Positions 10,586-20,746 are shown, counted from the first letter of the stretch. The stretch: DNA of 64,000 bases from Streptomyces sp. TG1A-8 (GCF_030499535.1 NZ_JASTLB010000001.1:496001-560000), one strand, 5' to 3'. A program made the numbers and translations. The notes: generated by a model from the sequence alone, not told the origin.

Positions 10586-11779
10586 TCAGACGAAGGCGCT
10601 CTGCCCGGTGATCGCCTTGCCGACGATCAGCGTGTTCATCTCCCGGGTGCCTTCGAACGAGTAGATGGCCTCGGCGTCCGCGAAGAAGCGTGCGACGTCG
10701 TACTCCAGGACGATGCCGTTGCCGCCGAAGATCTCCCGGGCCCAGGCCACGACCTCGCGCATGCGGGCGGTGACGTGGGCCTTGGCGAGTGAGGAGTGCT
10801 CGTCCCGGAACACCCCGGCGTCCTGCAACCGGGCCAGTTGCGACAGCATGCCCCAGCTCGAGGTGATGTTGCCCAGGCTCTTGACCAGGAGGTCCTGGAC
10901 GAGCTGGAAGCCCGCGAGCGGCCGGCCGAACTGCTGCCGCTCGGTGGCGTAGCGCAGGGCCAGTTCGTAGGCGCCGATCATGACGCCGAGGGCCTGCCAG
11001 GCGACCCCGCTGCGCGTGGCCCGCAGGATCTCGGCGACGTCGCGGAAGGAGGACGCGTTCTGCAGGCGGTCCTCCTCCGGGACCCGGACGTCGGTGAGGG
11101 TGATGTCCGCGTTCTCGACGATGCGCAGGGAGGTCTTGTGGGCGATCTTCTCGGCCTTGAACCCCGGTGTGCCCCTGCCGACGACGAATCCCTTGACCTG
11201 GTCGTCCTCGACGTCCCGGGCCCACACGACGACGTGGTCGGCGAAGGTGGCGTTGCCGATCCAGCGCTTGGCCCCGTTGAGCACCCACGTGTCGCCGTCG
11301 CGCCGGGCGGTGGTGCGCATGCCGGCCGCTATGTCGGAGCCGTCGAGCGGCTCCGTGAGCGCGAAGGCGCCGATGGTGTCCATCCTCGCCATGCCGGGCA
11401 GCCAGCGGTCGCGCTGGGCCTGGTCGCCGCCGGCGTGGATCGCGTACATGGCGAGGCCGTTGTGCACGCCGAAGAAGGTGGCGACCGAAGCGTCGACACG
11501 GCTCATCTCCATCGCCATCATCCCCGTCAGCAGGTGGCCGGCGGCGGGGCCGTGCTCGCCGTAGCCCTCGTAGGGCAGCCCGACCAGACCGCTCTCACGG
11601 AACCGGGTGATCAGCTCTTCGGGGAAGGTGCCCTCGGCCCAGTGCCGGGCCACCAGGGGCTGGACCTCGTCGCGCATGAACGCCCGCGTCCTGAGCAGGA
11701 CCTTGCGCTCCTCCTCCGTCAAGGAGGCCTCGAAGTCGTAGAAGTCGGCGGCGTTGCGCTGTTCCGTGGGAGAAGTCAT
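10586..11779 (-). CDS. Acyl-CoA dehydrogenase, glutaryl-CoA-dehydrogenase-like
   Basis: 397 residues. FAD/substrate signature FALTEPLDGSDIAAGM, then NGAKRWIGNATFAD, C-terminal helices with AREIFGGNGIVLEYDVARFF and the catalytic-base segment YSFEGTREMNTLIVGKAITG, where the Glu of FEGT is the expected base. The pattern fits the GCDH-like branch. I start at the ATG at 11779, preceded by AAGAAGG, because the family homology begins with the DFYDFEASLTEEE segment; the frame upstream is only an open extension. It stands alone, convergent with the TetR gene. Confidence 0.92.
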   Translation of the reverse strand: MTSPTEQRNAADFYDFEASLTEEERKVLLRTRAFMRDEVQPLVARHWAEGTFPEELITRFRESGLVGLPYEGYGEHGPAAGHLLTGMMAMEMSRVDASVATFFGVHNGLAMYAIHAGGDQAQRDRWLPGMARMDTIGAFALTEPLDGSDIAAGMRTTARRDGDTWVLNGAKRWIGNATFADHVVVWARDVEDDQVKGFVVGRGTPGFKAEKIAHKTSLRIVENADITLTDVRVPEEDRLQNASSFRDVAEILRATRSGVAWQALGVMIGAYELALRYATERQQFGRPLAGFQLVQDLLVKSLGNITSSWGMLSQLARLQDAGVFRDEHSSLAKAHVTARMREVVAWAREIFGGNGIVLEYDVARFFADAEAIYSFEGTREMNTLIVGKAITGQSAFV

Positions 11780-12151
11780 GGGGCCCTTCTTCCACGCCCG
11801 CGCCGTGCGATGCGTGGCCGCGGCGGTGCCCTGCCCGTCCCCGCGCACAGCCCCTGCGGACGCCGAGCGGCTCACCGGCCGCCCGCCGGCCCGCACCACC
11901 GGGGGACCGTGAAGGACACGGCGCGCACCGGGCGGGGAACGGCCTGGGCGGCGGGCGGGGCCCCGCGCCGGTGCCACCGACGGCATCGCCCGGTACGCGG
12001 TCGGGTGCTCCTCGGAGCCGACCACGGACGCGCCCCCGAACCGGTCGCCGGGGGCGCGGGGCTCACGGTCGACGGCGAGCTGTCGCGGGCGGACCGGGAG
12101 GGCCCGGCAACGGCCCCGGGCTCCGGCCCTTGCGGGCAGGGGTCCGGCCCG
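11780..12151. other. Intergenic, no gene seen
   Basis: 372 bp upstream of the acyl-CoA dehydrogenase and downstream of the membrane glycosyltransferase, both on the minus strand. No motif, tRNA or convincing hairpin was found. Confidence 0.4.
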
Positions 12152-13678
12152 TCACGAACCGGACCGCGGTACGGCGTAGTAGAGGCGCAGCCCGTCCAGC
12201 GGCACGGACGGCCAGTGGCGGGCGTACCCCGGCGGCCGGGAGTCCGGCGTCACCAGCGTGGCCACCGGGGTGTGCCGGGCGGTGCGGGTGATGGCGCCGG
12301 CCGTGCTGTTGGCGTTGTGCCCGGCGGTGGCGGCCGAGGAGCAGCCGGCGTAGAAGGCCACCGGAATGGCCTCGTGCCCGGTGAGCAGGCAGGGCGGGCG
12401 GACACCGAGGCCGTGCAGGGTGGCGGCGGTGCGGGACCAGGTCCGGTGGGACGTGGTGGTGTGGTCCACGGTGTGCGCCAGGACGACCAGTTGCACCGCG
12501 AGGTGGGCCGCGAGCCCGAGCGCCACCAGCGTCACGGCCACCGGCCGCGGGCCGCGGCGCGGCGCGGTCGCCAGGTGGACGAGCGCGTCGGCGACGGGGA
12601 TCGCGCACAGGGCGTAGGCGGGCAGCAGGAAGCGGGGCGCCGCGTAGCCGAGCATGAACAGGTAGGGGAAGGCGGCCGTCGCGGCGCAGGCGAGCGTCAG
12701 CAGGGTGGCCGTCGTCCGCCGGGCGCGGACCGCGACCGCCAGGCCGAGCACGGCGAGCAGGGGCAGGACGAACCACCAGGCGGTCACCGCCGGGTGGGGC
12801 GGCGGGACCGTGCACGGCCGGCACAGGGTCCGCCCGCCCAGGCTGCGCAGCTGGTCGTCGACGGCGAGGTGCAGTCCGAGGCCGCCCTGGATCTCCGATC
12901 CCTCGGCCAGGCGGCGGCCGAGCCCGCCGAAGCCGACGTACGCCTCGACCACCCATTCGGCCGCCCCGGCCGCCAGTCCGGCCAGGAGGACGAGCAGCGT
13001 GCGCCGGTGGCGGCGCGGCAGGCCGAGGGCGAGCAGCGGCAGGGTGACCCAGACCGCGTCCATGGGCCGCATCCACGCCATCAGCGCGCCGCTCACGGCC
13101 AGCCCCCACCACGCGGCCCGGTCCCGGCCCGGACCCCTCGCCCCGCTCACGCCGGGCGGACGGCCGGAGTCGGCGCGGGCGCGCAGGAAGCAGGCGACGG
13201 CGGCCAGGGCGCCGACGGCCACCCAGTAGTTGGGCATGGCCTGCGGGCCGTAGAAGAGGGTCACCCACAAGGAGGCGAACAGGGCACCGGCGAGGGTGAG
13301 GACGCGGACGGGGAAGAGCCCCCGCCACGCCCGCAGGGCCAGGAACAGGGCGAGCCCGGACAGGACCGCCAGGTGGACGCGCAGCAGGACCGTGGAGGAC
13401 GACCAGGAGGCGACGGGCGCGACGAGCAGGGTGACGCCCCGCGCGCGGGGTGCGCTGAAGTAGGCCGCGGGCGCGTGCCCGCTGACCTGGCTGACGTACA
13501 CCGTCTCGTCCCAGCCCAGGCCCATGCCCGGGCGGACGAGGAGGAGCTGGGCCAGGGTGAAGGCGGCCGCCAGGGCCGCCAGCGGCCGGTCGGCGCGGGT
13601 CCACCGGGTGCCCGCGGCGGCGCGGCGCGAGCGCTCGCGCCGGGTCCCGGCGAGTGTGGCGTGTGCGCTGTCGGCCAT
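12152..13678 (-). CDS. Polytopic membrane protein, GT-C-like glycosyltransferase
   Basis: 508 residues with about ten hydrophobic segments. Near residue 50 the first extracytoplasmic loop reads GMGLGWDETVYVSQVSGHAP, with the acidic WDE motif typical of polyprenyl-phosphate-sugar dependent GT-C enzymes (ArnT/PMT-like). The C-terminal domain is soluble and outside (TGHEAIPVAFYAGCSSAAT). A role in adding sugar to envelope components is likely but the acceptor is unknown. Start ATG at 13678 after GGAGGGGTG; an ATG one codon earlier is possible. Confidence 0.75.
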   Translation of the reverse strand: MADSAHATLAGTRRERSRRAAAGTRWTRADRPLAALAAAFTLAQLLLVRPGMGLGWDETVYVSQVSGHAPAAYFSAPRARGVTLLVAPVASWSSSTVLLRVHLAVLSGLALFLALRAWRGLFPVRVLTLAGALFASLWVTLFYGPQAMPNYWVAVGALAAVACFLRARADSGRPPGVSGARGPGRDRAAWWGLAVSGALMAWMRPMDAVWVTLPLLALGLPRRHRRTLLVLLAGLAAGAAEWVVEAYVGFGGLGRRLAEGSEIQGGLGLHLAVDDQLRSLGGRTLCRPCTVPPPHPAVTAWWFVLPLLAVLGLAVAVRARRTTATLLTLACAATAAFPYLFMLGYAAPRFLLPAYALCAIPVADALVHLATAPRRGPRPVAVTLVALGLAAHLAVQLVVLAHTVDHTTTSHRTWSRTAATLHGLGVRPPCLLTGHEAIPVAFYAGCSSAATAGHNANSTAGAITRTARHTPVATLVTPDSRPPGYARHWPSVPLDGLRLYYAVPRSGS

Positions 13679-13930
13679 CATCACCCCTCCGTCCCCACGG
13701 CGTGCGGGATCGCTGGCTCCCGCAGCCCGCAGGGCCGAGGGCGGAGGCGGGGAGAACACGGCCAAATTAACGCGGACCGCTCGCTCCCGCCTCGCGGGCG
13801 CGGCCGGCCGGGCCACGGCCCCGCCGGTGGGGCGCACGGACGGCGCTCCCCGCCCTCCGCGGGATGCGCGCAGCGGCCTTCCGCGGCCGTCGCCCGGCTC
13901 CCGGCACCGGTCCGTCCCCGGCTCCCGCCC

Positions 13931-14622
13931 TCACCGGCGGCCCGCTCGTTCGGCGAGCGCGGCGTACCACTGGTGGGTGTCCCGCCCCGCGGGGCGGTCG
14001 TGTCCGTGCCTGTCCGCCTGCTGCCGTGCGATGCGCCGCAGTTCGCCGAGCGGATCGCGGCCGGGCGGCAGACGCCGGCCGGCCGGTGCCAGGGCGCGGG
14101 CGACGGTCAGGTACTTGTGGGTTTCGAGGGTGTCGGGGTGGTCGGGTCCCAGTTCGCGTGTTCGCCGGGCGGCGACCGCGTCGTATTCGTGTCCGGCTTC
14201 CCGCCAGCGTTCCTGGCAGGCGACGGCCCGGGCGAGCATGCACCGGATGTGCAGGCGCAGCGACGGGTCGGCGTGCGGGTGCTGCGCGATGCGGGCGCCG
14301 AGGTCGCGCAGCCGGGCCTCGCCTTCGGCGAAGCGGGCCGTCTTGACCGGGCCCGGCCCAGCGGGCGGCGGGTGGGGAACGTGTCCGGATGGCCGGGCCG
14401 TAGGTCCGTGCCTCGCCCCGGCCCGGTTCCTCCAGCAGGGCGGCCTGCCGGAAGCGGCCGGGTTCCAGGGTGCGCGGGCCTGCGCGCGGCGAACGCCGAG
14501 GACGGCCGGGCGAAGGGGGCCCAGGGTCGCCGCCAGCGGACCGGCGGTGTCCGCGAGCCTCTGCGCCGCGCGTTCGTGTCCGAACCGGTCGGCGGCCCGG
14601 CCTCCCACAGCACCTCGGTCAT
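13931..14622 (-). pseudogene. TPR-domain protein gene with several frameshifts
   Basis: The C-terminal 115 residues read well in one frame (VKTARFAEGEARLRDLG, RELGPDHPDTLETHKYLTVA), with the GPDHPDTL signature of the Streptomyces tetratricopeptide proteins. Upstream, the same signature is split over frames: MTEVLWEAGPP (ATG 14622 after GGGAGG) in one frame, DRFGHERAAQRLADTAGPLA in a second, LEPGRFRQAALLEEPGRG in a third, and GHPDTFPTR in the first again. At least three or four small indels are needed to join them. It lies 91 bp after the RiPP-like precursor gene, on the same strand. Either a decayed gene or a badly read stretch. Confidence 0.6.
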
Positions 14623-14713
14623 GGTGTCGGCGCCTCCCGCGCGCGGTGCCGCCCCGCGGATCACCGGAAGGCACCCGGGCGCCGCCCGGGGTCCGTACCG
14701 GCCGCGGGCCGTG

Positions 14714-14869
14714 TCAGACGCAGTACCAGCCGATACAGGTGCTGGCCGCCGCGCCCGCGCGGTCCGGGATCTCCTGCTCCAGTTCGCCGATGACGAGGTC
14801 GGGCTCCTCCTCGGCGGACGGCCGGGTCTCCGGGCGGGCCTGTGCTTCGTGCGTGGTGGCCTGAATCAC
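14714..14869 (-). CDS. Small gene resembling a RiPP (lanthipeptide-type) precursor
   Basis: 51 codons from a GTG at 14869, preceded by AGGAGG at an ideal 6-bp spacing, the best ribosome site in the neighbourhood. The product starts MIQATTHEAQ, is acidic in the middle (AEEEPDLVIGELEQEIPD) and ends GAAASTCIGWYCV. An acidic leader followed by a short Ser/Thr/Cys/Trp/Tyr-rich tail is the usual layout of ribosomal peptide precursors. The CIGxxC tail recalls class IV lanthipeptide cores as I remember them, and LVIGELEQ recalls helical leader motifs. No modifying enzyme lies nearby: upstream is an orphan ABC ATPase, downstream a broken TPR gene. The function is inferred, not shown. Confidence 0.55.
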   Translation of the reverse strand: MIQATTHEAQARPETRPSAEEEPDLVIGELEQEIPDRAGAAASTCIGWYCV

Positions 14870-15021
14870 GATGATCCTCCTGGGGGCAAGAGACGATCGG
14901 GAGGTGACGCGCGACCCGGCCGAGCTTTAGGCGCCCGCGGACCGGCAGCGCAGGGTCCGCGTGCGTCAGTTTGCGCCAAGTAGCGCGCATGGGGTGCGAC
15001 TTGTCCCGCGGGTGCCGTCAC

Positions 15022-15903
<882 letters not shown>

Positions 15904-16154
15904 GCTCCTCTCGCCTCGACGGGATCACGGGGATCCCGGGAGCATCCTGCCGTCCGGGCGGCGGGGCCGTGAGACCGGCCCGGCCGGTATGCGCTCCCGG
16001 GCGGTGCGTCCGCGCACGCCTCGGGAACGCGCCCCCGGCGCACGCCGTATGCCGACGCGCAGGGGCGTGCACCCGAGGGCCCGCATCATCCGCCGCCCGC
16101 TCGGACAGCCTTAGGACACCCCTGCGGGCCCCTGATGACTGCTGAGGAGTTCCG

Positions 16155-16955
16155 GTGACGGATCGTGCGGAGTCGGTCGAATCGATGGAACAGCTCGCCA
16201 CGGTCTGGCGGGCCATGGTGCTCGACCGGAATCCGGAGGCGGACGTGCGGGACCTCCCGGGCATCGCCGTGCGCTGGGCCGACTGCCGGTTCGCGTTCTG
16301 GAACTGCGTCACGCTGACCGACACGGGAGCGGACGCCGGCCTGCTGGAGCGGCGCCTGCGCGAGGCGGTGGACGTCATGCGCTCGAAGCGGCGTCCCGGC
16401 TTCCTGTGGCTCTTCGAGGACCTGCTGGCCCCGGAGGCACGCGCGAGGCTGGAGCGGACCGCGGAGGAGGCGGGCCTCCAGTACGCCTTCCCCGGCACCG
16501 GCATGGCCGGCGACCTGCTCCCCCTTCCCGAACCGGCCCACCCCGAGCTGACCTTCGCGCGCGTGAGCACCGACGAGCACCTGCGGGCCTACGCCGACCT
16601 CAACTCGCGCGCCTACGGCTTCCCCCTGGAGGACGGCCGCGACGGGCTCGAAGGCTCCCGGCTGTGGAAGAAGGACGTGCACGCCTACCTGGGGCTGCGG
16701 GACGGGGTCCCGGTGACGTGCGCGGGAACGGTGGAGGCCGGGGGCCGCCTGTTCGTGGTGCTCGTCGCCACGCGCCCGGACTGCGAGCGCCGGGGCTACG
16801 GCGAGGCGGTGACCCGCAAGGCGCTGTACGAGGGCGCCCGGGCCACCGGTCTCACCCGCGCCACCCTGCACGCGACCGCGGCCGGGGCGCCGGTGTACCC
16901 GCGTATCGGTTTCAGGCCGAACTCACCGATCCGCTTCTACGGCCTGAAGGGCTGA
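16155..16955 (+). CDS. GNAT-family N-acetyltransferase
   Basis: 266 residues. The C-terminal half holds the acetyl-CoA site: VVLVATRPDCERRGYGEAVT (motif A, R-R-x-G-x-G/A) followed by the TGLTRATLHATAAGAPVYPR beta strand and helix, ending GFRPNSPIRFY. The N-terminal half (about 1-125) is a degenerate GNAT repeat or cap. GTG start at 16155 after GAGGAG. Substrate unknown. Confidence 0.87.
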   Translation: MTDRAESVESMEQLATVWRAMVLDRNPEADVRDLPGIAVRWADCRFAFWNCVTLTDTGADAGLLERRLREAVDVMRSKRRPGFLWLFEDLLAPEARARLERTAEEAGLQYAFPGTGMAGDLLPLPEPAHPELTFARVSTDEHLRAYADLNSRAYGFPLEDGRDGLEGSRLWKKDVHAYLGLRDGVPVTCAGTVEAGGRLFVVLVATRPDCERRGYGEAVTRKALYEGARATGLTRATLHATAAGAPVYPRIGFRPNSPIRFYGLKG

Positions 16956-17054
16956 GCTCCCCCGGCGCCCGCACCTGCCCGCCGCGTGTCCCGCGGCGCC
17001 GGTGCCCGCGCGGGGACCCGGGGCACGACGACGTGGAACCGCAGGAGGAGAGAC

Positions 17055-17981
17055 ATGACCGACACCGTCCGAGTGGACGCCGACGGCGTGGTGGACGTGG
17101 GGCTGACCGCCCTGATGGCCGCCGCGGCGCGGGCCATCGAGGCGTCCCGGCCCGATGCGCTGGCCCGGGACACGTTCGCCGAGCACTTCGTCCGGGCGGC
17201 GCCCGCCTGCGCCGGCTGGCCGCGACGCCCGGAGGACGTGCCCGACGCGGAGGCCGATCCGCTGTGGGGCCGTCTGGCCCGCTTCTTCGCGCTGCGCACC
17301 CGGGTCTTCGACGACTTCCTGCTGTCCGGGGCCGCCGCCGGCAGCCGTCAGGTGGTCCTGCTCGGTGCCGGTCTCGACACCCGCGCCCACCGGTTGCCGT
17401 GGCCGGACGACTGCGTGGTCTTCGAGATCGACCGGGAGCAGGTGCTCGCCTTCAAGCAGTCCGTCCTGGACTCCCTGGGCGCCGCACCGCGTGCCGAGCG
17501 CGTCGCCGTCGCCGCCGACCTGCGCGAGGACTGGATCGGCGCGCTGGTCGCGGCCGGCTTCGATCCGGCACGGCCGTCGGTCTGGCTCGCCGAGGGGCTC
17601 CTGCCCTACCTGCCGCCGGCCGCCGAGCGGGAGGTCCTGGCGACCGTCCACGCCCACAGCGGCCCGGGCAGCGCGCTCGGCTGCGAGGTCAAGCACGGGG
17701 TGGACCCGGCCGGGCAGCGCGACTACCCCATCTACGCGGCGGCCCGCGAGAGGGCCGGCATCGACCTGCTCGCCCTGTTCAGCGCGGAGCCCCGTCCCGA
17801 CTCCGCCGCGGAGCTGGCCGCCCGCGGCTGGGCCACGTCCGTCCACAGTCCGTTCGACTTCACGCGCCGCCACGGCCGCGGCCCGCAGCCGGCCGAACAC
17901 GACGCGCTGGCCGCCAACCGCTGGATCCTCGCCACCCGCCCACCGGTCCGCCCTCCCGCGCGTCACCGCCTCGACGGGTGA
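17055..17981 (+). CDS. SAM-dependent methyltransferase, PPM1/TIGR00027 family
   Basis: 308 residues. The glycine motif VVLLGAGLDTRAHRLPWP and acidic strand end VFEIDREQV form the SAM site; WLAEGLLPYLPP and the C-terminal HSPFDFTRRHGRG are typical of this actinobacterial family related to leucine-carboxyl methyltransferases. ATG at 17055 after GGAGGAGAGAC. Many paralogs occur per genome with unknown substrates. A dead paralog lies at 37.6-38.5 kb in this window. Confidence 0.9.
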   Translation: MTDTVRVDADGVVDVGLTALMAAAARAIEASRPDALARDTFAEHFVRAAPACAGWPRRPEDVPDAEADPLWGRLARFFALRTRVFDDFLLSGAAAGSRQVVLLGAGLDTRAHRLPWPDDCVVFEIDREQVLAFKQSVLDSLGAAPRAERVAVAADLREDWIGALVAAGFDPARPSVWLAEGLLPYLPPAAEREVLATVHAHSGPGSALGCEVKHGVDPAGQRDYPIYAAARERAGIDLLALFSAEPRPDSAAELAARGWATSVHSPFDFTRRHGRGPQPAEHDALAANRWILATRPPVRPPARHRLDG

Positions 17982-18060
17982 CGGTTGCCGTGTGAGCGTG
18001 GGGGCACCGAGTCGGGCGAGGAGCAGTCGGCTCCGCTCCCGACCCAGTGGAGGCCGCCCC

Positions 18061-18240
18061 GTGAAGAACGACGACGCCCCCGGCCGCGCCGCGGTCCGCC
18101 GGACGAAGTTCGGCAAGCCGCCCGAGCGCGTCCCCTACGCCGACATGACCACGGAGAAGCCCGTCGGTCCGAGGAACCCCGCAGGGGACGGGTACAGCCT
18201 CGAGGGATCGTGGAAGCACTTCTCCCGGCGCGGACGAGGC
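18061..18240 (+). CDS. Small hypothetical protein, C-terminus fused to pseudogene
   Basis: A GTG at 18061 opens MKNDDAPGRAAVRRTKFGKP, then PERVPYADMTTEKPVGPRNP and GYSLEGSWKHFSRRG. The composition differs from the random open frames around it and it looks like a genuine small protein of about 60 residues. The frame then runs without a stop into degenerate GNAT sequence, so the original end is lost or lies near 18240. Function unknown. Confidence 0.4.
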
Positions 18241-18766
18241 GTCGGTACGCGAGATCACCGAGAACACCACCGCGCCCGGTGTCCGGCTCAAGACCTTCGT
18301 CCCGCCGGAGGCCCTCGAACCCTGGCTCGCCCCGGCTGGAGCCTCGCGGGTGGTGACGGTTTCCTGATGTGCGCCGGGTCCGCCCCGATCGACGCCCCCG
18401 AGGGCTACCGGGTGCGCGCCTGGACCCGTGCCGACGTCACCCGCGCCCTTGGTGCGCACCACCGGCGGTGCCTTCGCCGCACGCGGTCAGATCGCCGTCA
18501 CCGGCCCCACCGCCGTCGTCGACCGGGTGGAGACCGACCCGGCCCATCAGCGCCGTGGCCCGGGGCGCCTGGTGAGGCGCGCGCTCACCGGTGCCGCCGC
18601 GGACCGGGGTGCCGTGGCGGCCGTGCTGGGCGCGGCACCGGAGGGCCGGGCGCTGTACGAGAGCGCGGGGTGGCGCGTGCCGGCCCCGCTGACCGGCGGC
18701 GTGTCCCCCTCGGGCGGCGGTCGTCGAACGAGCGCGCCCGGGAGGCCCGCGGGCGGCGGCCGGTGA
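18226..18766 (+). pseudogene. GNAT acetyltransferase remnant with frameshifts
   Basis: Three pieces of one acetyltransferase lie in three frames: SVREITENTTAPGVRLKTFV...LEPWLAP (frame 3, ending at a TGA near 18367), GWSLAGGDGFLM...GYRVRAWTRADVTRAL (frame 1), then LVRTTGGAFAARGQIAVTGP, DRVETDPAHQRRGPGRLV and GRALYESAGWRV (frame 2). The last contains the acetyl-CoA motif QRRGxGRLV. The N-terminal part is gone, replaced by the small hypothetical frame. Clearly a decayed gene. Confidence 0.75.
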
Positions 18767-18875
18767 CGTGACCGGCCGGTGGCACAGCCCCGTCGGCGGC
18801 GCGTCAGTGCGGGGTCAGCGGGGCCTGCCACGGTGGTGACCGTGAACGGCACGGGAGACCGGGGGCCGGACACGG

Positions 18876-18971
<96 letters not shown>

Positions 18972-18995
18972 GCACGACCGTCCTCGGCACGCCGG

Positions 18996-20372
18996 TCATC
19001 CGCGCACGGCCAGGACCACGAGGAAGAGGTTCAGCCCGCTGACCGCGGCGCAGATCACCACTGCGGCCCCGGTGGTGACGCCCCGGTTGACGAGCGGGCC
19101 CATCAGCGCCCGCCGCGCGGTGAACCACAGCAGCGGCGCGAGGGCGAAGGGGATGCCGAAGGACAGCACGATCTGGCTCAGGACCAGTGCCCCGGTCGGA
19201 TCGGTGCCCAGCGCGAGCAGGACCAGCGGCGGTGCCATGGTCAGCAGCCGGCGGACCGTCAGGGGCACCCGCCTGCGCAGGAACCCGCGCATGATGACCT
19301 GTCCGGCGAACGTCCCCACGCCCGCCGAGGCCAGGCCCGACGCGAGCAGGGCCAGCGCGAAGGCCAGGGCCGCGCCGGGGCCCAGTGCGAGGCCGAGGCC
19401 TTCGTGGAAGCCGTCCAGGCTCTCACCGCCACGGCCGGAACGGTGCAGCGTCGCGGCGGCCAGGGTGAGCATCCCGGCGTTGACCAGGCCCGCCAGCCCG
19501 AGGGCCACGCCGATGGAGAGGCGGTGCGCGCGCAGCACCCGGCGCTTCTGCGTCAGCGGGGTGCCTGCGGGCAGTTTGCCGAGGGAGGAGTGCAGGTAGA
19601 TCACGTGCGGCATGACCGTGGCGCCGATGATGCCGGTGGCCAGCAGCAGGCTCTGCGATCCCGCGAGCCGGGGCTGCATGCCGGCCAGGGCTCCGTGCCA
19701 GGAGCCGGCCCGCAGGGACTGGTAGACGAAGCCCAGGACGAGCACCAGCAGCAGGAGCGCGGTCACGACCTCGAAGCGGCGCCGTCCTTCGGGTGCCACC
19801 GCCAGCAGCACGAGGGAGGAGGCGGCGACGATGACCGCCGCCGGCAGGGTCGGCAGTCCGAACAGCAGGTGCAGGGCCACCGCCCCACCGACGAACTCGG
19901 CCAGGTCGGTGGCCATGGCCACCAGTTCGGCCTGGACCCACAGGCCGTGGGTGAGCGCGCGCGGTGCGTGCTCCCGGCACAGTTCCGGCAGGTCCCGGCC
20001 GGTGGCGACGCCGACCTTGCAGGCGAGGTACTGCACGAAGACCGCCACCACGTTGGCCAGGACGATCACCCACAGCAGCCGCGGGCCGTACCGGCTGCCC
20101 GCGGTCATGTTGGTGGCGAAGTTCCCCGGGTCCATGTAGGCGACGGAGACGACCAGGGCCGGCCCGAGCATGGCCAGCCCCGCCCGGGCCCGCCCCGGTG
20201 CGCGTGCCGCCCGTTTCCCGGGCGGGGGGACCGGTCCGGCACGGGGGGACCGGGGCGGGGTCCGCGGGAGGGCGGCGGGCGGTGCCTCCCCCGGACGGGG
20301 TCCGTCCGCTGCGGCGGGCGGCCGCAGGGTGCCCGTGGGCGCTTTGCGGTAGGACCGCGGGTCGAGCATCAC
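18996..20372 (-). CDS. mntH: Nramp-type Mn2+/H+ symporter
   Basis: 458 residues. After a 65-residue Pro/Arg-rich cytoplasmic N-tail come about eleven transmembrane segments. TM1 holds the metal motif DPGNFATN and TM6 the MPH motif (GATVMPHVIYLHS), both diagnostic for Nramp transporters. The start is GTG at 20372 or ATG at 20369; the preceding gene's TGA overlaps in GTGATG, so translation is coupled. It is the last gene of a unit with a manganese catalase, which fits Mn2+ uptake for that enzyme. Confidence 0.9.
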   Translation of the reverse strand: MMLDPRSYRKAPTGTLRPPAAADGPRPGEAPPAALPRTPPRSPRAGPVPPPGKRAARAPGRARAGLAMLGPALVVSVAYMDPGNFATNMTAGSRYGPRLLWVIVLANVVAVFVQYLACKVGVATGRDLPELCREHAPRALTHGLWVQAELVAMATDLAEFVGGAVALHLLFGLPTLPAAVIVAASSLVLLAVAPEGRRRFEVVTALLLLVLVLGFVYQSLRAGSWHGALAGMQPRLAGSQSLLLATGIIGATVMPHVIYLHSSLGKLPAGTPLTQKRRVLRAHRLSIGVALGLAGLVNAGMLTLAAATLHRSGRGGESLDGFHEGLGLALGPGAALAFALALLASGLASAGVGTFAGQVIMRGFLRRRVPLTVRRLLTMAPPLVLLALGTDPTGALVLSQIVLSFGIPFALAPLLWFTARRALMGPLVNRGVTTGAAVVICAAVSGLNLFLVVLAVRG

Positions 20373-20746
20373 GGCCGGCTCCCCTCGCTCCCCGGCTCAC
20401 GGCCGGCTCCGCTCCCCCGGCCACGGCCGGCTCCGCTCCCCCGGCCACGGCCGGCTCCGCTCCCCCGGCCACGGCCGGCCCGCCTGCCCGGCCGGCGGCC
20501 GGCGCGTCCGGCCGGCGGGCCGTACTGCTCCGCTGTCCGGACGGTCCGCCTGCGCGCGGTGGCGCGGTGCGCGGCCACGTGGTGGACGGCGGCGGCCAGC
20601 AGCACGGGGGCGAGCAGCCGCTGCGGCCACCCGCCCAGGGCGAGGCCGGTCACGGCGGCGGTCAGGTAGAGGCAGACCAGGACGGGGCACGCCCGCACCG
20701 AGCGGGGCCGGTGCCGTGCGGCGGCGGTGGGGGACGGGACTGCCAT
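20369..20746 (-). CDS. Small membrane protein with Arg-Gly repeat tail
   Basis: 125 residues from ATG at 20746. Two hydrophobic segments (VLVCLYLTAAVTGLALGGW and LLAPVLLAAAVHHVAAH) are followed by a basic tail with three AGRGRGSG units, encoded by a 24-bp tandem repeat. It lies between the manganese catalase and Nramp genes and overlaps the latter, so it may assist or anchor that system. No known family recognised. Confidence 0.6.
   Translation of the reverse strand: MAVPSPTAAARHRPRSVRACPVLVCLYLTAAVTGLALGGWPQRLLAPVLLAAAVHHVAAHRATARRRTVRTAEQYGPPAGRAGRRPGRRAGRGRGSGAGRGRGSGAGRGRGSGAGREPGSEGSRP
20401..20472. repeat. 24-bp tandem repeat, three copies
   Basis: GGCCGGCTCCGCTCCCCCGG plus CCAC repeats at 20401, 20425 and 20449, with partial units on both sides. 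It encodes the RG-rich tail of the small membrane protein, and copy number may vary between strains. Confidence 0.85.

Noticed and set aside
14107..14664. 185-residue alternative frame over the TPR gene
   Set aside because: Only its first residues (MTEVLWEAGPP) and a GHPDTF segment make sense; the rest is an out-of-frame reading of the TPR gene.
10796..14983. 1395-residue plus-strand frame
   Set aside because: Antisense to the acyl-CoA dehydrogenase and glycosyltransferase genes; no domain, no ribosome site.
20401..20472. CRISPR-like array
   Set aside because: The 24-bp units are strictly tandem with no spacers and encode the Arg-Gly repeats of a protein.
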